From positions 1 through 64,000 of the forward strand of contig PACZ01000029.1 in NCBI GenBank assembly GCA_002700305.1: a stretch of 64,000 nucleotides of DNA. Reading direction: 5' to 3'. The DNA is from Hyphomonas sp. Lineage in GTDB: Bacteria > Pseudomonadota > Alphaproteobacteria > Caulobacterales > Hyphomonadaceae. Of this stretch, positions 42,578 through 50,404 are shown piece by piece; position 1 is the stretch's first letter; each line of letters begins with the position of its first letter. The notes under the pieces were generated by a model. The model was given only the letters and a program-made list of their open reading frames with translations, did no database searches and was not told the origin of the DNA. A program made the translations under genes and the position numbers.

Positions 42578-42729
42578 TGCCTGCGAGTCACTTCTGGCTT
42601 AAATCCCGCCCTCCCGGGCGTGGAAATTTTCTCCCAAGACCCTGTTTTTACGAGATTTTCCCTTATCCAAAACCACCCCACAAATTTCACATGCGACAAA
42701 AAGAAATTTTGATGGTTTGCCGTTAGGCC

Positions 42730-42744
42730 ATAGATCGAACCTAT
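42730..42744 (+). promoter_or_regulatory. OxyR-type box overlapping the oxyR start
   Basis: ATAGATCGAACCTAT fits the E. coli OxyR half-operator consensus ATAGntnnnanCTAT at every defined position. It overlaps the first two bases of the oxyR ATG (42743). The second half-site expected 7 nt upstream is not well conserved. It suggests that OxyR represses its own gene. Confidence 0.5.
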
Positions 42745-43651
42745 GATCATTCCAACGCTCCGCCAGCTGCAATTCCTGGTCGCCCTCGGCGAGACCGGCT
42801 CCTTTTCGCGCGCCGCTGAGGCCTGTCACGTCACCCAGCCCACGCTTTCCGCCGGGATCCGGGAACTGGAAGACCTGCTCGGCGTCAAACTGGCGGAACG
42901 AGAAGCCCGCGGCGCGAGCCTCACCCATGCCGGCGAGATCGCCCTCGCCCGCGCCTCTGCCCTGCTGAACGATGCCCACGCCCTGGTGCAGGCCGTCCAG
43001 AGCGCCGGCGCCCTGCTGACGGGCCCCTTCCACCTGGGTGCCATTCCGACAATTGCCCCCTTCGTCCTGCCGCAGACCGTGCGGGCGCTGAACACGGCCT
43101 ATCCCGATCTCAAGCTCTACCTGCACGAAGACCGGACCGCGCGCCTGATCGACCAACTGCGCACCCGTACGCTGGACGCTGCCCTGATCGCGCTGCCCTG
43201 GGACACGCCGGGCATCGAGACGATGACCCTGCTGGACGATGAGTTCCTGTTTGCCGCTCCGGCCAACCACCCGCTCGCCGCGAAGAACGGGCTCGCGCCG
43301 GAAGACCTGGCGGACGAGAACCTCCTCCTGCTGGAAGACGGCCACTGCCTGCGCGACCATGCGCTGTCGATCTGCCGCATGCCGACCGGCGCCCGCAAAG
43401 ACCAGGTCGCGGCCACCTCGCTTGGCACGCTGGTGAACATGATTGCCGGCGGACTGGGCGTGTCGCTGCTGCCGAAGCTCGCCGTCGATCACGGCCTGAA
43501 TGTCGGCAGCGATGTTGCCGTGCGGGAATTTGTGCAGCCGGTGATCGGGCGCCGGATCGGCATCGCCTGGCGCGCCGGCAGCCCGCGCGAAGCCGACGCA
43601 AGGAAAGTGGGCGAAGTCATCCGGGAACAGCTGACCGCCACCGCCGCCTGA
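42743..43651 (+). CDS. oxyR: LysR-type peroxide sensor OxyR
   Basis: The 302-residue LysR-family regulator has an N-terminal winged helix (FSRAAEACHVTQPTLSAGIR) and a substrate-like domain carrying the OxyR redox pair Cys202 and Cys211 in the motif GHCLRDHALSIC. H2O2 oxidises these to a disulphide that switches DNA binding. No catalase or peroxiredoxin gene is adjacent. No good Shine-Dalgarno is seen before the ATG; a perfect OxyR-type half-operator covers that position instead. Confidence 0.88.
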   Translation: MIIPTLRQLQFLVALGETGSFSRAAEACHVTQPTLSAGIRELEDLLGVKLAEREARGASLTHAGEIALARASALLNDAHALVQAVQSAGALLTGPFHLGAIPTIAPFVLPQTVRALNTAYPDLKLYLHEDRTARLIDQLRTRTLDAALIALPWDTPGIETMTLLDDEFLFAAPANHPLAAKNGLAPEDLADENLLLLEDGHCLRDHALSICRMPTGARKDQVAATSLGTLVNMIAGGLGVSLLPKLAVDHGLNVGSDVAVREFVQPVIGRRIGIAWRAGSPREADARKVGEVIREQLTATAA

Positions 43652-43792
43652 GAGCCGCTGCGGATTTTTCCGGACACGGTCAAATTCCGCTATCCCGGAC
43701 GTCATAACCGGGCTAGTGCGAATTCCGTTCTCGACACAGCCTATGGACTCCCAAATGCATACCGGCCCGTTTCCCGCCAGCAGGCCTGACGC

Positions 43793-44995
43793 ATGCGCCT
43801 GAACGATGCCTGGCTGGCCTCGCTTTCGGCTGGCGCGGTCAACCTCGTGCTCGGGGCGAACCTGCCTTACCTGCCGGTCTGGATGGAAAAAGCGGGCGGC
43901 ATGTCCGGCGCGGAAATCGCCGGGGCAGGCACGCTGGCCGCGCTGATCCGAATCTTCGCCGGGCCGCTCGCGGCAGGCCGGGCCCAGTCGCACGGGCTTC
44001 GCGCAACGCTGGCAGGCACCATGGCCGTCTGCCTGGCCGGCTATGCGCTCCTGTTTCCGGACATGCCACAGGCGGCTGCCTTTCTGGTCTGCGTCGCCAT
44101 CTACAGCGCGACCAATGTGTCCGGGCCCCTGTTCGAAGCAGTGCTGATTTACGGCACGCGCAATGCCCGGCCGGATTACGGGCAGGGCCGGGCCATCGCT
44201 TCGCTTGCCTTTGTCGTGGCCAACCTCGCTGGCGGAGCCGTCCTGTCCGCCTTCGGGCCGGACGGTATTCTGAGCTACCTGCTGATCGCCGCCCTGCTGG
44301 CGACGATCGCGCCGCTCTTCACACGTCAGGGCGCCCGGCAGGTGCTGCCGAAGCGGACGATCCTCAGCACGTTTTCCGAAGGCTTCTCGCTTTACCGGCT
44401 GCCAGCCCTCTTCGCCTTCATTCTCGCCGCCGCGCTGATCCAGGCGAGCCATGGCGTCTATTACGCCTTTTCGTCCGTGATCTGGGTATCGCAGGGCATT
44501 TCCGGCTCCAGCATCGGGGCGCTCTGGGCCGTCGGCGTGGTGACGGAAATCGGCCTCCTGTTGCTCTCCGGGCGGCTGCTGCGCGGTTTCAGCGCGGTGA
44601 ACCTGCTGTGGCTGGGCGGCCTTGGCGCGATGGTCCGCTGGACAGCGGCGGGGGTCGTGTTGCCGGTCGCCTTCGCCGCGATGTTCCAGACACTGCACGC
44701 AGCGTCCTTTGCCCTGACACACCTCGCCACCATGCGTTTCCTGCAGCAGGCCCTGCCGGACGAGCGCCTGCCGCTGGCCTATGCGGTGAACGGGGCGCTG
44801 GTGTTCGGGCCGATCCTCGCCCTTTCGACCTTCCTGTCCGGCCTCGCCTATGACGCGCTTGCGCCCGGCGGCGCGGACGCCCAGACGCATATCTACTGGC
44901 TGATGGTGCTCGCCGCAGGTGCAGGCCTTGCTGTGGCGGCCGTGACGCGGCCCGCGCCCGCCATCGTCGCCAGCTCCCTCGAAGACGAATCCTGA
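43793..44995 (+). CDS. MFS transporter (PPP/HcaT-like)
   Basis: The 400-residue protein has about twelve membrane helices. The general layout and LGANLPYLPVWMEKAGGMSGAEI near the start resemble the phenylpropionate permease (HcaT/PPP) branch of MFS_1-like proteins, but no substrate motif is known. It stands between oxyR and the MarR-GNAT gene on the same strand, with gaps of 141 and 81 nt. Confidence 0.75.
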   Translation: MRLNDAWLASLSAGAVNLVLGANLPYLPVWMEKAGGMSGAEIAGAGTLAALIRIFAGPLAAGRAQSHGLRATLAGTMAVCLAGYALLFPDMPQAAAFLVCVAIYSATNVSGPLFEAVLIYGTRNARPDYGQGRAIASLAFVVANLAGGAVLSAFGPDGILSYLLIAALLATIAPLFTRQGARQVLPKRTILSTFSEGFSLYRLPALFAFILAAALIQASHGVYYAFSSVIWVSQGISGSSIGALWAVGVVTEIGLLLLSGRLLRGFSAVNLLWLGGLGAMVRWTAAGVVLPVAFAAMFQTLHAASFALTHLATMRFLQQALPDERLPLAYAVNGALVFGPILALSTFLSGLAYDALAPGGADAQTHIYWLMVLAAGAGLAVAAVTRPAPAIVASSLEDES

Positions 44996-45019
44996 CGCCA
45001 GCCAGGCCTGTCGCCGCGC

Positions 45020-45050
45020 TTGACAAATTCTATTATATAACACGTTATAT
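45020..45050 (+). promoter_or_regulatory. promoter and palindromic operator of the MarR-GNAT gene
   Basis: TTGACA (45020-45025) is a perfect -35 box. Downstream, the palindrome ATATAACACGTTATAT (45035-45050; arms ATATAAC/GTTATAT around AC) covers the -10 region. Its position and symmetry suggest autorepression by the MarR domain encoded just downstream. Confidence 0.6.
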
Positions 45051-45076
45051 ATCATGCTAACCGAATGGAGACCGGC

Positions 45077-46054
45077 ATGGCACGTGATGTTCTCGCGGAG
45101 ATGGGCCCGCTGGCCCTGGGCAGCCGGCTGAAGCGGCTGGCCGAACGGATGCAGGCCGACGCGACGAAAGTGTTCGCCGACCGGGGCCTGCCCATTCAGG
45201 GCACGCATTTCCCGCTTCTGGCCGCGCTCGCGACCTATGGCCCGCTCAGCGTCAGCGAAGCGGTGGAAGCCGTCGGCATCAGCCAGCCGGCCGTCACCCG
45301 CATCCACAACGCCCTGCAGAAGATGGGGCTCACCACTGCCTTACCGGTCGAAGGCGACAGCCGGCAGAAACAGATCCGCCTGACGCCGGACGGCGAAGCC
45401 CTCGTGGATGAACTGAAACGGGACCTCTGGCCCCAGGTGCGCCGCGCAGCCCAGCGCCTGTGCGACGGACCGGAGGCCGACTTCCTGACCCAGATCAGCC
45501 GGGTCGAGGCGGCGCTACAGGAACGCTCCCTGCACGACCGCATTCTCGATGAAGGCGCTGGCCCCGCCCTGCGCCTGGTCGAATATGACGACCGGCTCGC
45601 GCCGGAATTCGACGCGATCACCCGCGAATGGGTGGAGGACATGTTCACGCTGGAAGAAAAGGACATCGAGATCATCGAGCATCCGCGCGAAATGATCATC
45701 GACCGGGGCGGCGTCATCCTGTTTGTCGAGGCCGCAGGGCTCGGCATCATCGGCACCTGCGCCCTGATGCCGGTGGACGGCGATGCGTTCGAGCTGACCA
45801 AGATGGGTGTGCGCGCCAGTGCCCGCGGCCTGAAGGCTGGCGACTTCCTCCTGCAACGGACGATCGAGCGGGCCCGGCAGCTACCGATCGGTAGCCTGTT
45901 CCTGTTGACCAACAAGAAATGCGCTGCCGCGATCCACCTCTATGAAAAGGCCGGCTTCATCCACGACGCAGACATCATGGACCGCTACGGCAAACGCTAT
46001 GCGCGGTGTGATGTGGCGATGTCCTTCGACCTGTCGAGACCGCCTCAGGGCTGA
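45077..46054 (+). CDS. MarR-type regulator fused to a GNAT acetyltransferase
   Basis: The 325-residue fusion has a MarR winged-helix domain (residues about 1-150; YGPLSVSEAVEAVGISQPAVTR) followed by an N-acetyltransferase domain (about 165-325; IIGTCALMPVDGDAFELTKMGV, ARGLKAGDFLLQRTIERAR, NKKCAAAIHLYEKAGFI). Such fusions are widespread, with unknown substrates. The ATG at 45077 is chosen over 45065 because GGAG lies 7 nt before it. A palindrome covers its promoter. Confidence 0.82.
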   Translation: MARDVLAEMGPLALGSRLKRLAERMQADATKVFADRGLPIQGTHFPLLAALATYGPLSVSEAVEAVGISQPAVTRIHNALQKMGLTTALPVEGDSRQKQIRLTPDGEALVDELKRDLWPQVRRAAQRLCDGPEADFLTQISRVEAALQERSLHDRILDEGAGPALRLVEYDDRLAPEFDAITREWVEDMFTLEEKDIEIIEHPREMIIDRGGVILFVEAAGLGIIGTCALMPVDGDAFELTKMGVRASARGLKAGDFLLQRTIERARQLPIGSLFLLTNKKCAAAIHLYEKAGFIHDADIMDRYGKRYARCDVAMSFDLSRPPQG

Positions 46055-46079
46055 GGCGGCCTCAATTGGTCAGAAGAGA

Positions 46080-47549
46080 TCAGCTCGCTTCGCGCTCGTG
46101 CATGTCGAGATCGTACTCGCGCACCTTGCGGTAAAGCGTCGAGCGGCCGATGCCGAGACGGCGGGACACTTCGCTCATATGCCCCTGATAGAAATCAATG
46201 GCGTACTGAAGGATGTCGCGTTCGATGTCCTGCAGGGCGCGCATTTCGCCATCCGGATCCATGATCGGCACCGGGCCATCGCCCGCTGGTGCCGGAGCTG
46301 CAGCATCCATGGCAACCGGAGCCGCCGGAGCAGCAGCGACAGGTGCCGCTGGCAGGCTGGCAATGTCCGGCATCTGGCCGGAAATCTGCGGGAAATCCTG
46401 CGGACGAAGCTTGTCGCCATCGCAGAGGACCACGGCGCGGAAGACGGCATTCTCCAGCTGGCGGACATTGCCCGGCCAGTCGAAAGCGTACAGCATCTTC
46501 ATCGTGTCATCGGCCACGCCGGACACTTTCGTGCCTTCGCTTGCATTGAAGCGGCCAATGAAATGCTCGACCAGGGCCGGGATGTCGTCGCGGCGTTCGC
46601 GCAGGCTCGGCATGTCGATCGGGAACACGTTGAGGCGGTAGAACAGGTCTTCGCGGAACGTGCCTTCGGCCACCTGCTGGGACAGGTCACGGTTGGTGGC
46701 GGAGATGATCCGTACATCCACCTTGGTCGGTCGGCGAGACCCGACAGCGTCGACTTCGCCTTCCTGCAGGGCACGGAGCAGTTTCACCTGCGCATCGAGC
46801 GGAAGCTCGCCGACCTCATCCAGAAACAGCGTACCGCCATCAGCCTCGACAAACTTGCCGAGCGCCTTGGACACAGCGCCGGTGAAGGCCCCCTTCTCGT
46901 GGCCGAAGAGGATCGACTCAACGAGGTTTTCCGGGATCGCACCGCAGTTCACGGTGACGAAGGGCTTGCCGACGCGGGTGGAGGCCCCCTGAATGCAGCG
47001 GGCAACAACTTCCTTACCGACACCGCTTTCACCAAGGATCAGTACCGGAATGTCGGAAACGGCAGCCCGCTCCGCAAGGCGGATCACCTGGCGCATCGGG
47101 GCCGCCGATGCGATCATGTCGTCAAAGGCCATGCCGCCTTCCGCCTTGCGGGCGAGACGCTTCACTTCGCCGGTCAGCGATTGCATCTTCAGGGCGTTCC
47201 GGATGCTGACGACCACACGCTCCGGATTGGCCGGCTTCACGATGAAATCGACCGCGCCGCCGCGCATCGACTGGACAATCGTGTCGATGCCGCTGGTTGC
47301 GGTCAGCATGATCACCGGCAGGTCCTGCCGTTTGGCAGCAAGACGCTCCAGCGTTTCCATCCCCGACAGGCCCGGCATGGTCAGGTCCAGAAGAACGACA
47401 TCAATGCCATCCTTCGGGTCCGCAGCCAGCGCAATGCCAGCTTCGCCATCCGGCGCGGTGCGGCAGGCGAACCCCGCCTTTTCCACGGCCGCCTGAAGCA
47501 GGCGGCGTTGCGTCGGATCGTCATCGATAACGAGGACCGTTTTAGCCAT
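46080..47549 (-). CDS. sigma-54-dependent response regulator (NtrC/TacA-like)
   Basis: The 489-residue protein is a classic three-domain activator. It has a receiver domain with acceptor Asp55 (VVLLDLTMPG), an AAA+ domain with Walker A GESGVGKE (173-180) and the sigma-54 contact loop GAFTGA (220-225), and a C-terminal Fis-type helix-turn-helix (EVSRRLGIGRSTLYRKV). An Ala/Pro linker precedes the last domain. The architecture and N-terminus resemble TacA, a stalk regulator of Caulobacter; orthology is inferred, not shown. No cognate kinase is adjacent. The start MAKTVLVIDDDPTQRR at 47549 excludes a long non-homologous extension. Confidence 0.87.
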   Translation of the reverse strand: MAKTVLVIDDDPTQRRLLQAAVEKAGFACRTAPDGEAGIALAADPKDGIDVVLLDLTMPGLSGMETLERLAAKRQDLPVIMLTATSGIDTIVQSMRGGAVDFIVKPANPERVVVSIRNALKMQSLTGEVKRLARKAEGGMAFDDMIASAAPMRQVIRLAERAAVSDIPVLILGESGVGKEVVARCIQGASTRVGKPFVTVNCGAIPENLVESILFGHEKGAFTGAVSKALGKFVEADGGTLFLDEVGELPLDAQVKLLRALQEGEVDAVGSRRPTKVDVRIISATNRDLSQQVAEGTFREDLFYRLNVFPIDMPSLRERRDDIPALVEHFIGRFNASEGTKVSGVADDTMKMLYAFDWPGNVRQLENAVFRAVVLCDGDKLRPQDFPQISGQMPDIASLPAAPVAAAPAAPVAMDAAAPAPAGDGPVPIMDPDGEMRALQDIERDILQYAIDFYQGHMSEVSRRLGIGRSTLYRKVREYDLDMHEREAS

Positions 47550-47993
47550 GATTTCATCACCCTGTTGGTTGCCAGGCAGGTCTTTCGCCCGCTCAGGCAT
47601 GGTCATTTGTTCAATCCGGCACAGGAGGCGTGCCACATCGTTACGGCCCGTTCTGACACAGGGGGATGGAGTTACGGTTGAAGGAATAGATGAAATTTGC
47701 CCGATCCGGAACAATTTCGCGTTTGCGTGGAATTGTTGCCGGCCCGCTTTGTCAGGCCACTGACCCTGACTGGCAGCGGCAGACCTCGGCGGGGTGCACT
47801 GCACAATTTTCAGATTCCGTCGGTCCGGCTCTTGAGCAACTTGCAACCTACAGCAGCTATTGGCCAGTCAACCCAAATCTTTTGCCACTACGGTTGCAAA
47901 TACCTGTTGCGATCACCTCACCGCCTGATATTGGTTCAGCCCGAAATGCCCATAGGTAAACCACCCGAACCGGAAAATCCGGGAAGCAGTCTC
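47550..47993. promoter_or_regulatory. 444-bp gene-free region between the sigma-54 regulator and nepR
   Basis: This divergent promoter region shows two inverted repeats: GTGCACTGCAC (47794-47804) and the widely spaced TTGCAACC (47841-47848) / GGTTGCAA (47892-47899). A GGAAC at 47708 is not followed by a CGTT at the spacing expected for an EcfG (sigma-15) promoter. No convincing ORF or RNA gene is visible. Confidence 0.4.
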
Positions 47994-48203
47994 ATGAAGG
48001 ACAATCCGCAGGAGCAGGATCCGCCTGAACGGCCACCGAAAGAATTGCCCGGCGGTGCGGCGCAAGCCCTCAGTTCTGCCCTGAAGAAAACCTTTGATTC
48101 CCTGCTTCAGGAACCTGTCCCCGAAAAGTTTGACGCGCTGATCGCCCGCATTCGCGAGGAAGAAATGCGCAAAAATGCCGGATCTGACGACGACAAAGAC
48201 TGA
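47994..48203 (+). CDS. nepR: NepR-like anti-sigma factor
   Basis: The 69-residue protein has the NepR helix pair ALKKTFDSLLQEPVPEKFDAL and IARIREEEMRKN, preceded by a Pro/Glu-rich tail. NepR binds and blocks the general-stress sigma factor EcfG; phosphorylated PhyR displaces it. Its usual neighbours phyR and ecfG are not in the window, so this would be an unlinked (possibly second) copy. The start MKDNPQEQDPPE at 47994 follows GGGAAG; an ATG at 47946 is less likely. Confidence 0.7.
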   Translation: MKDNPQEQDPPERPPKELPGGAAQALSSALKKTFDSLLQEPVPEKFDALIARIREEEMRKNAGSDDDKD

Positions 48204-48312
48204 GCGTCACGTCAACTTTTGTGTCTCAAAATGCATAATCTGACAGCGCCCTGATCCATATCGGCTCAGAAAGATTGACGGGTCAGCCGTCCCTGTCTGG
48301 GGCACTGCCCCG

Positions 48313-49395
48313 TCAGGTGCCCGCCGTTTCCGCCAGCCAGGCTGCATGCGGGGCAAGGTCCAGAGCTTCGCGTGCGATCCAGTCCGGATTGTAGCAGGTG
48401 TCGAGATAGCGCTCCCCGCCATCGCAGATCAGCGTTGCCACGGAGCCTGCCTTCCCGGCCTCACGCATCTCACACATCAGGTGCAGCGCCGCCCAGACAT
48501 TCGTTCCGGTTGACCCGCCGCATTTGCGGCCCAGCACCTTTTCCAGCCAGTGGATCGTGGCAATGGACGCCGCATCCGGCACCTGCATCATCCGGTCGAT
48601 GACGCGCGGCTGGAAGGACGCTTCGACCCGCGGCCGGCCGATGCCCTCGATCCGCGACTTGGTCTTGATCCGCAGGGATGGATCCCCCGTGCGGTAATGA
48701 TCGTAGAAGACCGAGTTTTCCGGATCGGCGACGAGAAGCTGTGTCTTCGCGGCAAGATCGCAGCGATAGCGGATATAGCGCCCGATCGTGGCCGAGGTGC
48801 CGCCGGTGCCCGCGCTCATCACCACCCAGTCCGGAATGGCATGGTCTTCCAGCGCCAGCTGGGCGAACAGGCTGTCGGCGATGGAGTTGTTGCCCCGCCA
48901 GTCCGTCACCCGTTCGGCATAGGTGAACTGGTCCATGAAATGGCCGCCGGCCTCGCAGGCCAGCCGTTCGGCCTCGGCATAGATGTCGCCCGGCTCCACT
49001 TCGTGCGGCTCTCCGCCATAGAAAGTGATCTTTTCGATCTTCGACGGCGCCGTCCCCTTCGGCATCACGGCGATGAAGCGCAGGCCCAGAAGGCGCGCGA
49101 AATAGGCTTCCGATACGGCGGTCGAGCCCGACGAGCATTCCACGATCACCGTGTCCGGCCCGATATGGCCGTTGCAGAGGCCATAGAGGTACAGCGACCG
49201 CGCCAGTCGGTGCTTCAGGCTGCCCGACGGGTGAATGGACTCATCCTTCAGATAGAGCGTCTGGTCCGGGAAGGCCGGCAGCTCCACCTTGATAAGGTGG
49301 GTGTCGGCAGAGCGGTTGAAATCCGCATTGATCTTCTGCACCGCCTCGCGCACCCAAGCGCGATCCATGATGGGCACCGAGCAACCTTCCGCCAT
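48313..49395 (-). CDS. PLP-dependent cysteine synthase-family enzyme
   Basis: The 360-residue fold-type II PLP enzyme has the PLP lysine in ESIHPSGSLKHRLARSL, a substrate loop VECSSGSTAVSEAYFA and a glycine phosphate clamp (SAGTGGTSATIGRYI). It is related to CysK/CysM and to cysteine desulfhydrases of about this size, so it could make or break cysteine or a relative. GGAG just before the ATG at 49395 supports this start; the open frame continues upstream through an unrelated gene and should not be used. Confidence 0.8.
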   Translation of the reverse strand: MAEGCSVPIMDRAWVREAVQKINADFNRSADTHLIKVELPAFPDQTLYLKDESIHPSGSLKHRLARSLYLYGLCNGHIGPDTVIVECSSGSTAVSEAYFARLLGLRFIAVMPKGTAPSKIEKITFYGGEPHEVEPGDIYAEAERLACEAGGHFMDQFTYAERVTDWRGNNSIADSLFAQLALEDHAIPDWVVMSAGTGGTSATIGRYIRYRCDLAAKTQLLVADPENSVFYDHYRTGDPSLRIKTKSRIEGIGRPRVEASFQPRVIDRMMQVPDAASIATIHWLEKVLGRKCGGSTGTNVWAALHLMCEMREAGKAGSVATLICDGGERYLDTCYNPDWIAREALDLAPHAAWLAETAGT

Positions 49396-49427
49396 GCCTG
49401 TCTCCTGTCTTCCGGACTGATGCGCCC

Positions 49428-50324
49428 TCAATGCGCCAGAAGGACCAGCGCGACAACACCGGCAGCCACAAGCAACACACCTGCAATCTCGCGCGGGGTG
49501 ACCTTTTCGCGGAAGAACAGGATCGAGATGGCGAGCGTGAAGATCACCTCCACCTGCCCCACGGCGCGCACATGAGCGGCGTTTTCCAGCGTGAAGGCCG
49601 TGAACCAGCCCAGCGAGCCGAGCATGCCGGTCACACCTACCAGCGAGGCCACACGCCAGGCGCGCACAAGATGCGCCACCTGCCCCCGCTCCCGAACGGC
49701 CAGCCAACCGAGTATGGTGACGGCCTGAAACAGTGTCACAAAGGCCAGCGTGGCAGATGCCCTCAGCACGACGCCCCCTTCCGGCAGGGACAGCGAGGCC
49801 CCGCGATAGGCCACCGCAGAAAGGCCGAACAGGCCGCCGGAGAGCACACCGATCCAGACCTTGCTGTCGATCCGGAACCGCGCCCGCCCTTCCCCGCCCG
49901 GCATGGAGACGAGGATCACGCCCAGAAGGCTGATCAGGATCGCGATGGCCGCGCCGACCGTCAGCTGGTCGCCCAGCAGGACGATGCCGAACAGGGCCGT
50001 CTGCAACGGCTCGGTTTTCGTGAAAGCCGTCGCAACGGCGAAATTCGTATAGGAGAAGAGATGGATCAGCAACCCGGTGGCCACGATCTGCGCGAGCCCT
50101 CCCAGCATGCCCCAGCCATAGAAGCTGCCCGGCGGCCCGCCAACGCCCCGCCCCGTCGCGCCGCTCAGGACAAGGAAGAACAGAACGGCCAGCGGCGCAG
50201 CGAAGACAAACCGGCTGGCCGTCGCGCCCCATGTGCTGAGACGGCCCTTCAGCGTCTTCTGCAGGGCATTGCGCAAATTCTGAGAGAAAGCCGCCGCGAG
50301 GGTGACCGGGATCCAGAGTTCCAT
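49428..50324 (-). CDS. EamA/DMT-family transporter
   Basis: The 298-residue protein has ten predicted membrane helices in two EamA halves (residues about 5-140 and 155-297; the second ends in FFREKVTPREIAGVLLVAAGV). DMT exporters often export amino acids or metabolites. It lies 32 nt upstream of the cysteine-synthase-like gene on the same strand, so the pair are probably co-transcribed, hinting at export of a sulphur amino acid. Confidence 0.8.
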   Translation of the reverse strand: MELWIPVTLAAAFSQNLRNALQKTLKGRLSTWGATASRFVFAAPLAVLFFLVLSGATGRGVGGPPGSFYGWGMLGGLAQIVATGLLIHLFSYTNFAVATAFTKTEPLQTALFGIVLLGDQLTVGAAIAILISLLGVILVSMPGGEGRARFRIDSKVWIGVLSGGLFGLSAVAYRGASLSLPEGGVVLRASATLAFVTLFQAVTILGWLAVRERGQVAHLVRAWRVASLVGVTGMLGSLGWFTAFTLENAAHVRAVGQVEVIFTLAISILFFREKVTPREIAGVLLVAAGVVALVLLAH

Positions 50325-50404
50325 GAAACGGTCTTTTCAGCACACAACGCATCCGCCTCCCGCGCAGCCCGCGCGGGAGAGAGACACTGTCTTGAGAGGA
50401 AGGA

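Noticed and set aside
42100-42742. RNase P, SRP, 6S or tmRNA gene in the mraZ-oxyR gap
   Set aside because: The diagnostic conserved segments (for example GAGGAAAGTCC or GGTCAGGTCCGGAAGG) are missing on both strands.
42599-45307. A 902-codon open frame on the minus strand across oxyR, the MFS gene and part of the MarR-GNAT gene
   Set aside because: It is antisense to three clearly conserved genes and has a compositionally biased, homology-free translation; long antisense frames are expected in GC-rich DNA.
46040-46059. Terminator hairpin CCGCCTCAG/CTGAGGCGG at the end of the MarR-GNAT gene
   Set aside because: The stem is perfect, but neither strand has a T-run after it and it overlaps the stop codon; it may be a weak convergent terminator but support is insufficient.
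45942-47681. A 579-codon plus-strand frame opposite the sigma-54 regulator
   Set aside because: It is the antisense shadow of a textbook NtrC-type gene.
47700-47993. EcfG-type promoter for the NepR-like gene
   Set aside because: A GGAAC exists at 47708, but no CGTT follows at 16-17 nt.
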